Positions 22,490 through 33,629 are shown, counted from the stretch's first letter. The stretch is 64,000 nucleotides of DNA from Hericium rajendrae (GCA_033439255.1 CM065880.1:1550001-1614000); one strand, 5' to 3'. Made by a program: numbers and translations. Notes: generated from the letters alone by a model not told the origin.

Positions 22490-23231
22490 ATTAGAGACTT
22501 CTGAGTATGCACTGAGTGTAATGTTTTGGACTGTCAATTGTATCTGCTTCTGAAAATGTCTGAAATCTGAAGTAAAAGTGAAACTGAGTGCTGATTAAAA
22601 TCTGATTGCCTGATTTGTATCTGATATGAGATGAAATGTGTCTGAACAAGCTCTGATGAGTCTGATATTGTTTGATTTTTATCTTATAAGATTCTGAATG
22701 AGCTTTCATAAGTTTGATATTGTCTGATAATTTTCTTATATTGTCTGTATTTTACCTGATAAAGTTCTGAGATGTCTGATTGATCTAACATACAACTAAG
22801 TAAGATATCAATGTAGACTCTGATTCTAATAATTTTGAGATAACAAAGTCTCATTACTCTAAATATTCTCTGATAATGTCTGACAATCTCTGATAGTATC
22901 AGAAAATATCTGATGTTATCAGAAAATGTCTAAAGGCATCAAACAATGTTTGAAGTCCTCAGATAATGTCTGAAGTTGTTAAGCAAAGTCTGATCCTATC
23001 AGATATCTTCTAATGCTGCCAGACAATGTCTGATAGTATCAGAGATTGTCTGATAATATCAGAGAATGTCTGTAGTTATCAGACTTTTTTTCTGATATCA
23101 GATGATTTTTTTCTGAAGTGGTCTGAAGTGGTCTGAAAATTAAGGACCTACATGATTTGTCTGATTGTCTGATAGGAACAATTAAACAAAATTGGACAAA
23201 GTTGGACCATTTACAGACAATTTACAGACCA
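22490..23231. repeat. TCTGA-rich tract
   Basis: Regular TCTGA/TCTGATAATGTC words, about one every 12-18 bases, of the subterminal type. It abuts the left end of the element at 23232. Confidence 0.6.
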
Positions 23232-24203
23232 CATCAGTAAACTTGAAATTGTCTGACTTGTCTGAGATTTGTCTGAAATGTATCTGATTTTGTCTAATTT
23301 TATCTGAATTTAGGTTGTCAGATAGTCAGACTACAGTCAGACATTCCTACGAGTGTGTATCGTCCAGACACTATCAGACACCATCAGATAAACTGTCCTG
23401 ACATCAGAATGATGTCTGACTATCAGATTAGAAGTCTGACATCAGAAAAGGTCTGACAGTCAGAATCAATGTCTGACAGTCAGACAGATTCTGAAATCAG
23501 ACATTTTTCTGACATCAGAAGTATTTTCTGACATTAGATATACATTGTCTGACATCAGTCAAGTCAGACACCTAGACAAACCTTCAGACTTCAGGCATTA
23601 TGTCTGGTTTCAGAAGCAGACTTATTTCAAACACAGTCAGTTCACTTTGTCAAGTCAGACACAAATCAGACACGACTATCAGCTCAGAGATCAGACTTTA
23701 TCAGACTTAAATCAGGATCAGCCAGAACTATCATTTCTGGACAGACTTCATATCATACTATTCAAAGCACTATAACCACAGCTAGACTAAGAGTATGGTA
23801 AGACATGCAGGTTAGAAACAACAAGCATACTACATAATCAAAGGCAGCAAAGAACGGGGACCTACCATTGACATGATATGAAGCACACAGTAGTCCTGCT
23901 ACATTAGGATACAAAACGCGAGAGTTACATGACACACATGATCAATATTACAAATATAAACAACACGCACATGGTCAGATGACAAGACACGGAATGCAGG
24001 GGAAGTGGTGCGGGAGATTGGATGGGAGCCGGATAGTGAAAAAAGATGATTGTTGCTGGGGAAACAAAGCAACACTCTTAGCTACAAGAGAGACAAATAA
24101 ACTGTGATTAGACTCACCTGCAAGAGTGCACTGCGTAGGGCTGATGCAGGATGACGATGGAGGAGACAGGGATGGCACAGAGGACTTAACATAGATAACA
24201 GAA

Positions 24204-24227
24204 AGTATTGTTATACGAGCAATACTC
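24204..24227 (-). other. branch-site hairpin 5
   Basis: Stem AGTATTG / CAATACT with a 10-base loop, next to GTACTAAT on the minus strand. Confidence 0.7.
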
Positions 24228-24526
24228 TCCTGATTAGTACATACGAATGACAAGAATAGACTGACGTTACTCATCTTAGAACCCTGCATGTCCTCAGCAA
24301 TTTTCATATGAGTTGGATGAGCAAGTGCACGTAAACGTGTCGATCACGTAGACGAGGTGGAGGTCGGGGGGTGAGAGCACGTTGTACGAGTCGTTGCCGT
24401 GGCAACGAGACTCGACAAGGGTATCGTCGACAGTGATATTGAGGGGATGGGAAAGGGCGAGCTCGTGGTCGCAGACACATGAGCGGGGTGTCGAAGGCGA
24501 GGGATGGTGGTCGTGGGAAGGTATAC

Positions 24527-24552
24527 GAGCATCGCTCATATGAGCGATACTC
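24527..24552 (-). other. branch-site hairpin 6
   Basis: GAGCATCGCTCAT / ATGAGCGATACTC, palindromic with one mismatch and no loop. Next to CGTGCTAAT on the minus strand. Confidence 0.8.
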
Positions 24553-24610
24553 ATTCGATTAGCACGAAAACATAAACAAGAAGGCTTAATTACTTACTTT
24601 TGATTTCCTC

Positions 24611-24936
24611 GGCACCTTTCAGAAACCCTCCTGTGGTCCTGTTCCTCAGGAAATATAGTGCTGGGGGGGATGGAGCTTAGAGAGGGAGAGGGAGGGAGAG
24701 AGGACAAGTTCAATGTCACGTTGAAGTCTACGTCGCATTGCCGGGGATGGCCGGTCGGATATTGCCGACTGGGCCGGTGGCTTGCCGGAAACACAACACG
24801 CATTCAAACATTGAAGTCGTGCTTTTCTCTTGTTCTGCTTGCTCTCCCCCCTCTCTCCTTCTCGTTTCTCCAGTTTCTGATGACTTGATGGCTGGAGGGA
24901 CGAATTAAAGGCCGAAGAGGTTTACTGGAAGCCTAG
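24611..24936. promoter_or_regulatory. divergent core of element A
   Basis: Near-duplicate of 33265-33585 in element B. It contains GC-rich GCCGGTCGG...GGGCCGGTGGCTTGCC, the word ACACAACACGC, then a pyrimidine-rich run (CTTGTTCTGCTTGCTCTCC) before the plus-strand donor at 24937. Exons run away from it on both strands, hence a divergent promoter. No clean TATA box is visible. Confidence 0.5.
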
Positions 24937-25020
24937 GTAAGTCAAAAAATCTTTCTTTTATTGCATCATTTGTTGTACTAATTCGGGGGGTACTGCTCGT
25001 TTTCGAGCAGTACTCCCCGA
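24937..25020 (+). other. plus-strand intron start with branch site and hairpin
   Basis: CTAG then GTAAGTC at 24937, TTGTACTAAT at 24974-24983, then the hairpin. Paralogous to 33586-33664. Confidence 0.65.
24984..25019 (+). other. branch-site hairpin 7
   Basis: Long stem CGGGGGGTACTGCTCG / CGAGCAGTACTCCCCG with a TTTT-containing loop. It begins one base after TACTAATT. Confidence 0.85.
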
Positions 25021-25089
25021 AAATCTCTTCAACCTCGCGGCCTCAACGTCAACCCCCACTCTCCCATCGCCACCTCTCCAACGTACCGT

Positions 25090-25460
25090 GCCCCGCGCAT
25101 GCCCTGCTTCTCCCGCTCTCTGCTCACCACTCCCTCCCTACGCCTGCCACTGCCCGGCCCCTACTGCATTCCATGGTCGTGCGTGGCCCAGGCTGTTGCG
25201 CGCATAGCCTTGCCATTGTGGTCACGGCTGTATGGCATTGTGCACAATGTCCAAGCCCCGCGTGTGGTGCTGCTGTGCCGTGCATGGTCCCACCGTCGCC
25301 TGCGCGGCCTGCGGTGTCGTGCATGGTCTCTCCGTCACGAGCGTGGTCCGGCCATGCCGTGCATGGTTCCATACGGATATGCGTGGCCCCCATGCCTTGT
25401 GCACGTCCTGCTGCACACCTGCAGCCCCGGATCAAGCCCAACCAGCTGCAATCAATCCCA
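25090..25460. repeat. GC-rich minisatellite (GTGCATGGTCC type)
   Basis: Degenerate units of about 30 bases with CGTGCATGGTCCCACCGTCGC-like cores. Frames are open on both strands and read as Cys/His/Arg-rich nonsense. No protein is called. Confidence 0.65.
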
Positions 25461-25639
25461 AGGACCACGAGAACGAGCCTGTTAGGGCTCGTTCTCGTAG
25501 TTTGCGTTCTTCCCACCAGCAGCCCCGTGTCGAGCCCAACAACAATGAGAACGAGCCGCAAGAGGCTCGTCCTCGTCTTTTCTGTGTCTCTTGTGTTCTC
25601 TGCCCCACGTACGGCCGGAGGTGCCTACTGGATGCCAAG
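25461..25639 (+). other. exon-like copy of the cargo gene hairpin repeat
   Basis: Two units of GAGAACGAGCC...GGCTCGTTCTCG separated by CCACCAGCAGCCCCGTG, closely similar to exon 6 of the cargo gene (about 9180-9360). The segment ends CCAAG and donor GTGAGT at 25640. This links the non-autonomous modules to the cargo gene. Confidence 0.65.
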
Positions 25640-25682
25640 GTGAGTAAAAAAAAGTGCTATTTTATTGTTTATTCTACTAACT

Positions 25683-25716
25683 CGGGAGTATTGCTCGTTT
25701 TCGCGCAGTACTCCCG
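25683..25716 (+). other. branch-site hairpin 8
   Basis: CGGGAGTATTGCTCG / CGCGCAGTACTCCCG, with compensations and one or two mismatches. It follows TTCTACTAACT and the donor GTGAGT at 25640. Confidence 0.8.
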
Positions 25717-25749
25717 GTTTTCTTTGCTGCCTCAGCAGCCATACCTCGC

Positions 25750-26125
25750 ACACCACCTTCAATTCATTCGCTCTCAGCTCCATGTGCAGCCACCCCCACA
25801 CACCTCCCCAGTCCCACGCAAGACTCGCACGGGTGCCCACGAGACTGCACGGATGCCACGCCCCCCACATCTCGCCTGCAGCCCTGTCACGTCATGCTGC
25901 ATGGTCCAACCGTTGCACGCGCGGCCCCGCAATCGCGTGCATGGCTCCACAATCGCATGCTGGCCTCCCGTTTGCGTGCACCGCAGCGCACAGCACCGTA
26001 ACGACGTGCACGACCCGCAGATGCATGAGTGGTCTCGCCATCGTGTGTACGGCTTCACACAGATGTGCAGGCCCTGCAATCATTTGCATGGCCTCGCATC
26101 CATGTGCACTGCTTCGCAGTCACAT
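25750..26125. repeat. GC-rich minisatellite, continued
   Basis: Units with CATGGCTCCACAATCGC and GTGCACTGCTTCGCAG. Interrupted by the poly(A) retroposon at 26141; the array resumes at 26431-26540 (ATGCATGGCCCCGTACTG twice in tandem). Confidence 0.6.
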
Positions 26126-26430
26126 ATGTAGCCCTGATCACCCACCTCCTCCTCCAACCAATTTACTCCTCCTCCACCCAGCTTCCTGTGCCCGGCCTGT
26201 TCGTCAGGTCGGTGCTTGCCCCGTGTTCGCGCATGGAGGGGAGCAATTGTGTTGCAATCTTACAAGTACAACACAACTCAAGGCAAATGCTCCTCTACTC
26301 GAGGTCACTCAACGTTTTCGGGCGGGCGGTGACTTAGGGTAGAGGAACACAGACATGTAATGCTGCATGGTGCTCCAGCACTGCATAGCAATATAGATTT
26401 AAAAAAAAAAAAAAAATGTAGCCCTGATCA
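26126..26430 (+). mobile_element. 275-bp poly(A) retroposon with 15-bp target duplication
   Basis: ATGTAGCCCTGATCA occurs at 26126-26140 and 26416-26430. Between them lie 275 bases that end in a run of 16 A. A poly(A) tail and a 10-20 bp duplication are the hallmarks of reverse transcription by a LINE-type machinery. No B-box-like promoter and no long frame is visible, so it is either a SINE of unusual type or a processed retrocopy of a short transcript. The source sequence is not in this window. Confidence 0.85.
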
Positions 26431-26639
26431 TTGCGTGCGCGATCCCGCAGGCCTCGGAGTTGCGCATTTGGCCTCCAACGGACATGCATGGCCCCGTACT
26501 GATGTGCATGGCCCCGTACTGATGTGCATGACCCTGGAAGAGTCTGCACAAATCCTATCCATGCACTTTTCAGTCTGCACTGTTTTTCATGACACTGAGT
26601 AAATTTGTATTTACCAGTCATGTATAGTACTCAGCTTAG

Positions 26640-27740
26640 TGTGATTTTGTAACTATTCAATCAATGAACAAAATGGTTAAAAAATGGAGTGCCAGTCTGT
26701 ACTTCTAAGTCTTAGTCTCAGTTTGTATCTGAGTTTAAGTCTGACTCACTGATTATATCTGAGCAATAGACTCATCTAACTGTATTTAAAAATAGTGAGT
26801 CTCAAGAATTTTCAGATAGCATGTAAATAAATAAATAAAATGCTTGATGGACATCAAAATTCTGACATGTCTGCTGAATAGTAGAGGTTGATCTGACTTA
26901 GTCTGACAAAGGTAATGTGTCTAACTTTTCACATGATGTCTGATAGAATTCAGAAGTTCTAACATATATATACTCTAAAATATCTGATTATGTCTAATGA
27001 TAGACATTTGCAAGATTTTATCTGACTTATATATTATGTCTGACTATATTTCTGATGTCTGATTCAATATTAAACTCTGAAGTGTCTGACAATATCTGAT
27101 GATAGATACTTGTAGGATCTTTGTCTGACACTTATTATATATCTGACTTTCTATATATAAGCTGATAATATTTCTTATATCTGACAAAGTTTAAAAGTCT
27201 GAAAGGTCTGACTGTGTCTGAATGATAGATACTCATAGGATTTTGTCTGACTTTTGTAATATATCTGACTTTTTATATGTGAGCTGATGATATCTCTTAT
27301 ATCTGATAGAGCTTAAAAGTCTGAAAGATCTGACTGTGTCTGGACGATAGACACTCGTAGGATTTTGTCTGATTATTTATAATTTATCTGACTTTTTATA
27401 TATGAGCTGATGATATTTCTTATATCTAACAGAGTTTGAAAGTCTGAAAGATCTGACTGTGTCTGGACAATAGGTACTCATAGGATTTTGTCTGAAAAGT
27501 AACATTTCTCTAAAGATTTGTCTGAAAAATGTCAATTTTTCTGAAAATATATCCAATCTCTGATAAAATTATCAATGTCTGAATATTTTACAAGATCTGA
27601 TAGCTCTGATAGCATCTGAAGCATGTCTGAAAGTGAAAAGTATCTACTCATCATTTTATATATATTTTGGTCCAGACAATTGAAAAAATTCAGACAAGTC
27701 AGATTGTCAGACAAGTTAGTAAATATGGCTTTTGCTGATG
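26640..27740. repeat. right subterminal TCTGA region of element A
   Basis: Periodic TCTGAC/TCTGATGATAGACAC words. A unit of about 120 bases (GATAGACACTCGTAGGATTTTGTC) recurs four to five times between 27060 and 27500. Paralogous to 34290-35420 of element B. Confidence 0.7.
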
Positions 27741-27742
27741 CA

Positions 27743-28571
27743 TCTACAGACCAATCAGAAAATTTGAGGGTTACTGATGCAGACATTGCCACCAACTCAT
27801 TTATTATGCCCCTAAAGACCACATGCATTGCCACCAACCCTCGCCCTGACCTGTGCACGATGTTGCCACCAATTGCATGCAGTGCTGCTGACTCCCACAT
27901 GCCCCCCTTCTTTGACCCGCATGCTGCATCAGGAAAAGGGGAAATGTCTGACTTTTTGACTGTCTGACTCTTGTCTGATATGTCTAGACCTCTGATCCAC
28001 ATATGGATAAAATTTTATATAGGTTATTTTTATATAAAATTCAGATAGATTCAGACTTCGGTCTGATATCAGACTTGTCTGACAAGCACCTGGATGATAG
28101 GGACCTACCTAACTTCTGTCTGATCATCTGGAATCAGGCAAAATCAGACTAAATCAGACTAAATCAGACTAAATCAGACAATAATCAGAACATTCCAGGT
28201 TTCCTGATGTGCCACCAACCCGCACACACCCCTGCCCCTACTGACCTATGCACATGCCACTCTCGCTAACCTGTGCGCATTGCTGCCGACTGTGCATGCC
28301 CTTGCACTTGGCCGCTGACCCATGCACGTCCATGTGCATCCATCATCAACCTGCGCATGCCCTCATGGATCCTCACCTGCTCCTGCTGACATCACACATG
28401 GCCGCTAACTTGTGCATCGCCGCATGCTTCTGCTGACTGGCGCGCTTGCTGCCAACCCCACATGCCTCTCCCTGACCTGTGCGTATTGTCGCTGACCCCA
28501 TCACACCCCTGCTGACCCACATGCATCCCTGCATGCTCCTGTCTACTCATACATGTCATCTCATGCACCCG
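27743..28571. repeat. minisatellite TTGCCACCAACCCGCATG, split by a MITE
   Basis: Degenerate units of about 25-30 bases, GCTGCCGACCTGTGCATGCC-like, from about 27780 to 27926 and 28212 to 28560. The same unit type occurs at 35421-35660. The MITE at 27927-28209 lies inside it. Confidence 0.65.
27927..28209. mobile_element. 283-bp MITE with CATCAGG ends
   Basis: Ends CATCAGGAAAAGGGGAAATG and, reversed, CATCAGGAAACCTGGAATG. Flanks TG (27925-27926) and TG (28210-28211) give a 2-bp target duplication inside a minisatellite. The interior is TCAGAC/TCTGAC-rich. A member of the family at 1674 and 47078 by its ends. Confidence 0.8.
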
Positions 28572-29190
28572 CATCAGTAAACCTTAAATTGTCTGACTTG
28601 TCTGAAATTTGTCTGAAATGTACCTAATTTTGCTTAATTTTGCCTGAATTTAAGTTGTCAAATAGTCAGACGTTCCTACGGGTGTCTATTGTCCAGACAC
28701 CATCAGATCATATCAGAAAACATTGTCTGATATCAAACAAATATCTGACTCCCAGACTAGAAGTCTGACTCTCAGACCAGAAGTCTGACATCAGACTTTC
28801 AATCTGACAGTCAGATATATTCTGATGTCAGATTTGCTTGTCTGATATCAGAATATGTCTGATAGTCAGACTTTAGTCTGATGTCAGATACTTGCCTGAG
28901 ATCAGAGCATGTCTGATGTCAGACTTTTGATCTGATAGCCAGATATATTCTGATGTCAGAAATTTGTCTGATGTTGTCATCATCAGTCAAGTCAGACAAG
29001 CCTCCTAATTTCAGACTTTACATTCAATTTCAGACTAGAACAATCTTACAGACAAAATTTAAAGGACCAGTCCACAATTCAGCAGTTAGACACAAGTCAG
29101 ACATTAGTCAGATTCACTAATATAAAATCAGTCACTTCAAATCAGACTCAAATCAGACCATATAGACCTCAGAATTGGGTCTACAGTACA
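28572..29190. repeat. left subterminal TCTGA/TCAGA region of element B
   Basis: TCTGAC words that switch to TCAGAC words near 28700, so the tract itself folds on a large scale. The first 170 bases match 23232-23400 closely. Confidence 0.65.
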
Positions 29191-29780
29191 CATTCCAGAA
29201 CAGACATAAAAACCATACCAATCAACATAGTAGCACTAGACAAACTTAACTACATGTATGCTATGACCTATGCACAAGATGCCTCTGCAGGGTACTTAGA
29301 TTGTACACAAAAAGTTTATGACATGGCAGAGATTAGCATGGCATCAGAGGCACCATGGGGTATGTAAGAGAGGGAAGAGAATGATGGAGGACTCACGCAT
29401 GGATAAACTCAGAGTAACAATCACACCCGAGTGATAGTTGCAGCCATCATGGAGACATGGCCACGTGCACATATGCACCTGCGAGCACACACAGCGCGTA
29501 ATCAGCAAGTGGCACTGACATGGCTGGTGTGCATGCTGCCTCTGCAGTGGTGTGATGTGGCATGCTCTGCTGGGTGAGCACACATAATCGAGGTGGTGCA
29601 CATGGGGATGGGGAGTAGGATACACAGGGGAAGTGAGGGTGAGGTGCGAAGTCGAGTGGGGAGTGATGTATCAGAGAATAGTCTCTTAGTTAGTACGAAA
29701 CAAACAAATGATTAGTTTATTTACTCACCTGCCAGGGTGTACTTGACGGAATTGGGGTGAGATAGATGGCGGCAATGGTG
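29191..29780 (-). other. interior of element B with a minus-strand donor
   Basis: GCATGTGCACCTGCGAGCACAC-like array around 29440-29600, then CTTAGTTAGTAC and, on the minus strand, CAGGTGAGT at about 29728. A strong hairpin is missing here (only GAGAATAGTCTC at 29674). The exon belonging to this donor is cut by the nested element at 29781 and resumes at 32813. Confidence 0.5.
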
Positions 29781-30129
29781 CATCTGAGAAAACTAAATTC
29801 CATATAGCTGCAGGTTACATTATAGGTGCTATCATTGAGCTATGAGAGCTATGAAGTTTACTTATCCAGCTATGTAGAGCTATGAGAGCTATGAGAGCTT
29901 CCATAGCTGGTATTGCCAGCTATGTGATGCTATCATAGCTTCCATAGCTGCTAGTGTCAGCTATGTGATGCTACCATAGATTCCATAGTTAGCAGTTCAG
30001 AATATATAGCATTATCACACTTAGTGGGGTGAGCTATGAGTACTATAGGTACTATGTCAAGTCAGGTAGGTATGAAAGTTCCAGATCAAAATCAATTATA
30101 TTCAATACTAGTACTAATACAATCAAGTA

Positions 30130-31490
30130 TACTACATCACACGCATGTGGGGCGCGACAAGGCCTGCACACGCACGAGCGTGCCATTGATGTGCGCGACG
30201 CAGCACTTCTGCATGCGAGGCGCGATGGCCGCGTGTGAAGCCTGGGCCCGTGCGCGGGAGTGCGCGCACTGGCGAGGCCCACGCGCAATAGGGCGGGCCT
30301 GCGTATGGGAAACGTGGGGCATGGGGCCCGTGCACGAGGCGCTGGACTGCCGCGTGCTCATGCGGGGCCGTAGGGTCCGTGCGCGGGGTGGTGGGGCACA
30401 GCGAGGCGCGGAGACCTGTGGGTGGGGCGTCGTGCTGCCACGGTGCGCGTACGAGGCGGACGAGACATGCGGGCAGCGAACAAGCCGTATAGACGGCAAG
30501 CGAGACGTGCGGGCGGCAGACAAGACGTGCGGGCGGCGGACAAGACGTGCGGGCGGCGTGCGGGCGGCGGACGAGGCGTGCGGACAGTGTGCGGCGCCGA
30601 CAAAGCGTGCGGGGCAGAGGATGAAGCGTGCGGGGCGGCAGACGAAGCGTGCGGGGCGGCGGACGAAGCGTGCGGGCGGCGGACGAAGCGTGCGGGCGGC
30701 GGACAAGGCATGGGGGCAACGGACAAGGCGTGCGGGCGACGTATGGGCAGCGGGCGAGGCGTGCGGGCGGCGAAAAGGCATATAGTGCCGGGTGAGGTGT
30801 GCGGGCGCCAGACAAGGCGTGTGGGCGGGTGCGGGCGGGGATGAGGCGTGCGGACAGCAGATGAGGCGTGCGGGCGGATGAGGCGTGCGGCGGCGGAAAA
30901 GGCGTGCGAGCGACGTACCGGACGGCGGGCAAGGCATGCGAGCGGCGGACAAGGCATGCGGGCGGCGGGCGAGACGTGCGGGCTGCGGGCGAGACATGCG
31001 GGCTGCGGACAGGCAGCGGACGACGCGTGCGGGCGGCGGGCGAGACGTGCGGGCTGCGGACAAGGCGTATGGGCGGCGTACAGGCGGCGGACGACGCGTG
31101 CGGGCGGCGGGCGAGGCGTACGAGCCGCGCATGGGACGGACGTCGGGGCTGCGATAGGCCCGTGCGCGACAGAATAGGCCTGCACGAGGGAGGTGCGAGG
31201 CGTAGGGGGCGTGCGCGAGCCCCAGGCTGCCGCGGCCCGTGCGCAAGGCGCGCAGGCCGTACACGAGGTATCAGGCTGCCGCAAGCCGTGCGCGAGGCAT
31301 TGGGCTGCGACGGGCCCGCGTGCGCGCGAGCGTGCGCTGGCGTACACGGCCTGGGTCGTGGCCAACCGGGCGCATACCGGTGGTCTTGGTCGTTGGAGGC
31401 GGCGGGTCGGGCGCTGGAGACGTGGCGGCGATGTCGAAGAGAGACACCATGACGCGGGAGGGACGGCGAGGGGGGATTAGGGCACCGGCG
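30130..31490. repeat. 1.3-kb minisatellite GCGTGCGGGCGGCGGAC
   Basis: Very GC-rich tandem units of 15-20 bases (AGGCGTGCGGGCGGCGGACA) with degenerate flanks. Frames of 300-470 codons are open on the minus strand and others on the plus strand, all of repetitive Arg/Pro/Ala/His. The codons carry no sign of selection, so I do not call a gene. Confidence 0.8.
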
Positions 31491-31502
31491 ACAAGATAAA
31501 TC

Positions 31503-31532
31503 GAGAGTATCGCTCGAATGAGCGATACTCTC
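31503..31532 (-). other. branch-site hairpin 9
   Basis: Perfect 13-bp stem GAGAGTATCGCTC / GAGCGATACTCTC with a 4-base loop. On the minus strand it follows GTGCTAAC. Confidence 0.9.
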
Positions 31533-31740
31533 CGCGTTAGCACACATACACAAGACAAAGATTGTTTTTACTTACCTTGAATCCCTCTGCATGCTACCCT
31601 TCCCTTCCGGCTTTCGATTTGACGGGAGATAGAGGCGAGCGAGCGAGCGAAGAGGAGGGAGAACGGAGGAGTAGTGTTGAGGAACAGAGTCGAGACGAAC
31701 TTCGACGCGACATCGGTGCTTCAGCCACTGAACGAGCGAG
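31533..31740 (-). other. short first exon and splice donor (minus)
   Basis: On the minus strand: TTCAGTGGCTGAAGCACC at about 31734-31717, a pyrimidine-rich leader of about 130 bases, ATGCAGAGGGATTCAAG, then the donor GTAAGTAA from 31575. The same order occurs at 44679-44505, 47687-47862 and 57045-56878. Confidence 0.6.
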
Positions 31741-32000
31741 TCAAGTTTCTCGCGACGTAGCAAATCGAATAAAATCCCTATAATTACAAAACAAAATACC
31801 GTAGTGTAGAATGATAATATACATGGCTTGAATGAGCTGAGCATCTACATAATTTAGCACACAAGACCGGATAGCAGAGTCAAAGTTATCACGTCTGCCA
31901 CTTAGCCTCTGACGCGGCACTCGGCAACGCCCGGCAGCCACGATTCTCGGCTTCGCCCGGGATTCGTATATAAGGCTTGCGCGACACGCGTTACCTCTTG
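31735..32000. promoter_or_regulatory. divergent promoter core with TATA box
   Basis: About 220 bases between the minus exon and a plus-strand TATATAAGGC at 31968. The block CTCGGCAACGCCCGGCAGCC (31920-31939) is repeated at 57220-57239 and, changed, near 44870. After the TATA box comes CGCGTTACCTCTTGCTCTTAA, conserved at 44934. Confidence 0.55.
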
Positions 32001-32460
32001 CTCTTAACCCCCATCATGTCTTGCCACGTCGACGCTTCGTCATCGTCGTCCTTTGCTCACTCGGCGTCGAGGCTTGCTTGCTCGTCGCTATTACTTGCTT
32101 GTTCGTCGCTGCTATCTCTTTAAGGTAAGCTTTTATTCTCCGTCTTTTATTTCTTATGCTAATGTCTTCATTGCTTGTTAAAGTACCTTTGTATCCTTAC
32201 TAGGTAAGTAGTATTGTATCTTAACATTGATCTCTTTGAATGTCTTGTAGGTTTTCGCTTTTTTATTAGTTTGGTGAGTTTTTATATGTTATCTTTGTTA
32301 TCGTTCAATACTAATATCTTTTTTATTGATATGTTTTTGCTTTTTATTGTCATTGTAAGTTTGTTATCTTTTGTAGTTATCTAGTAGTCTCTGTAGCTAT
32401 AACAATGTTTTGTAATAAAATTGTTTGAACAATATATATTTTTTTATTTTCGATGTTTGT
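32001..32460 (+). other. plus-strand chain of short introns
   Basis: AAGGTAAGC at 32123, TTATGCTAATG at 32154, then further GGTAAG/GGTGAG donors with TACTAAT words at 32200-32350. The same chain follows the TATA box at 44905. Exons are tiny and AT-rich with no shared frame, so a non-coding spliced transcript is more likely than a protein. Confidence 0.45.
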
Positions 32461-32810
32461 GACTGTAAGATATTCAGCTATTGGATCTATAATATATTTG
32501 TTTTATATACTCAAATAGCATATTGAATAGAAGTGACATAGAGTGAATAGCAATCTTACTAGCTAGATATAATATAATAATGAGAATACAGTATATAGTT
32601 GGAATAGCTTCTATAGTTATCTTATACTAGAATAGCTATAACAGCTATGATAGCTATGATAGCTTATGCCCTATGCTATGGCAGCTATGGCAAGCTATGA
32701 TAGCTTACTTGACTGCTATGGACTGCTATGTATAAAAGAGGACAGCTATGGACCTAGGAAAGCTATGTAGCTTACATAGTGTTATATACCAGTAACACAT
32801 TTCTCTGATG
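32461..32810. repeat. right subterminal AGCTATGATAGC tract
   Basis: Dense palindromic AGCTAT words. A mirror tract occupies 29781-30060 at the left end of the same element. Confidence 0.7.
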
Positions 32811-32855
32811 TGGAGAGATAGCATGGGGGTGATGGAAGGCGAAAGAACAGAGATT

Positions 32856-32889
32856 AGAGAGTATCGCTCGATAACGAACGATACTCTCT
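32856..32889 (-). other. branch-site hairpin 10
   Basis: Perfect 11-bp outer stem AGAGAGTATCG / CGATACTCTCT. Next to ATGACTAAT on the minus strand, donor AAAGTGAGT at about 32929. Confidence 0.85.
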
Positions 32890-33178
32890 TCATTAGTCAT
32901 GAGAACAACAGAGAATAGGCAGTACTCACTTTGATACCCTCTCGTGTACTGCAGTACAGATTCTTGAGGTGCGTGCTTTTATAAGAGAACACTCAGGGAA
33001 CAGAGATGAAGGGGAACGGAGGGGGAGGGACGAATGAACGACGTGTCATGCCCCATTGCCACAGCAACGAGGTACGACGATGCAAACGCAGACGGCGTCA
33101 CTGGGGGATGGGGCTGCGGCGGGCTTGTGGAAGTGGATGTCGAAGGCAATGGGGGTGTGTTGCGAAAAAAACAAGCAT

Positions 33179-33207
33179 GAGTATCGCTCGTTGAATGAGC
33201 GATACTC
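33179..33207 (-). other. branch-site hairpin 11
   Basis: Perfect 11-bp stem GAGTATCGCTC / GAGCGATACTC. Next to GTACTAAC on the minus strand, donor AGGTAAGTG at about 33254. Confidence 0.88.
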
Positions 33208-33264
33208 GCTTTGTTAGTACGAGAAAGCAATGAGAGAAGTTCTTTTCACTTACCTCTAGGCCCT

Positions 33265-33585
33265 CGTGGCATCCATTAACCCCTCCTGACTTTCTCCCGA
33301 CTGTTGAAGATGCCTGGCGCCATGTGTGTATGGAGAGTTAGAGAGGTAGAGGACGAGTTCAACAACACGTTGAAAGTCGACGCGTATTGCCGGGGATTGC
33401 CGGTCGGGGATTGCCGACCGGGCCGGTGGCTTGCCAGAAACACAACACGCGTTCAAACGTTGAAGTCGTGCTTATCTCTTGTTTTGCTTGCTCTCCCTTT
33501 TCTCTCCTCCTCGTTTCTCTGGTTTCTGACGATCTGGAAGGTCGGAGGGACGATTTGAAGCCGGACAGGTTTACTGGTAGCTTAG
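33265..33585. promoter_or_regulatory. divergent core of element B
   Basis: Near-duplicate of the element A core, including GCCGGTCGGGGATTGCCGACC and ACACAACACGCGTTC, then a pyrimidine-rich run before the plus donor at 33586. The self-complementary GCCGGTCGGGGATTGCCGACCGGGC could itself fold. Confidence 0.5.
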
Positions 33586-33629
33586 GTAAGTCAAAAAAGC
33601 TTTTATTGCATCATCTGTTGTACTAATTC

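Larger units (their letters stand above)
24110..24610 (-). other. minus-arm exon series of element A
   Basis: On the minus strand: donor AAAGTAAGT at about 24597, branch word CGTGCTAAT, hairpin at 24527-24552, an exon, a weak donor (AAGATGAGT) at about 24272, TACTAAT, hairpin at 24204-24227, an exon ending GCAG and donor GTGAGT at about 24115. The series has the same order and spacing as 33260-32850 in element B. No long frame crosses the exons. Confidence 0.55.
23232..27740. mobile_element. 4.5-kb non-autonomous CATCAG element A
   Basis: Left end CATCAGTAAACTTGAAATTG, right end (reverse strand) CATCAGCAAAAGCC. Flanks are CA (23230-23231) and CA (27741-27742), a 2-bp target duplication. Both terminal kilobases are TCTGA/TCAGA-rich. 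The interior has a divergent core, minus and plus exon series with hairpin introns, GC-rich minisatellites and a poly(A) retroposon. The ends and subterminal regions are paralogous to element B at 28572-35420. No transposase is present. Confidence 0.8.
29781..32810. mobile_element. 3.0-kb non-autonomous CATCTG element, nested in element B
   Basis: Ends CATCTGAGAAAAC and, reversed, CATCAGAGAAATG. Flanks TG (29779-29780) and TG (32811-32812). The terminal 250-350 bases are AGCTATGATAGC-rich on both sides. The interior has, from left, a long minisatellite, a hairpin intron and short exon (minus), a divergent promoter core, then a chain of short introns (plus). No transposase. Same plan as 46126-49217. 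Confidence 0.8.

Noticed and set aside
22490-23231. TCTGA tracts as a centromeric or free satellite
   Set aside because: Such tracts lie inside the ends of defined transposons wherever ends could be found.
30132-31553. 473-codon minus-strand frame and several overlapping long frames
   Set aside because: They run through a GC-rich minisatellite with few possible stops on either strand; the text is repetitive Arg/Pro/Ala/His and three frames are open at once.
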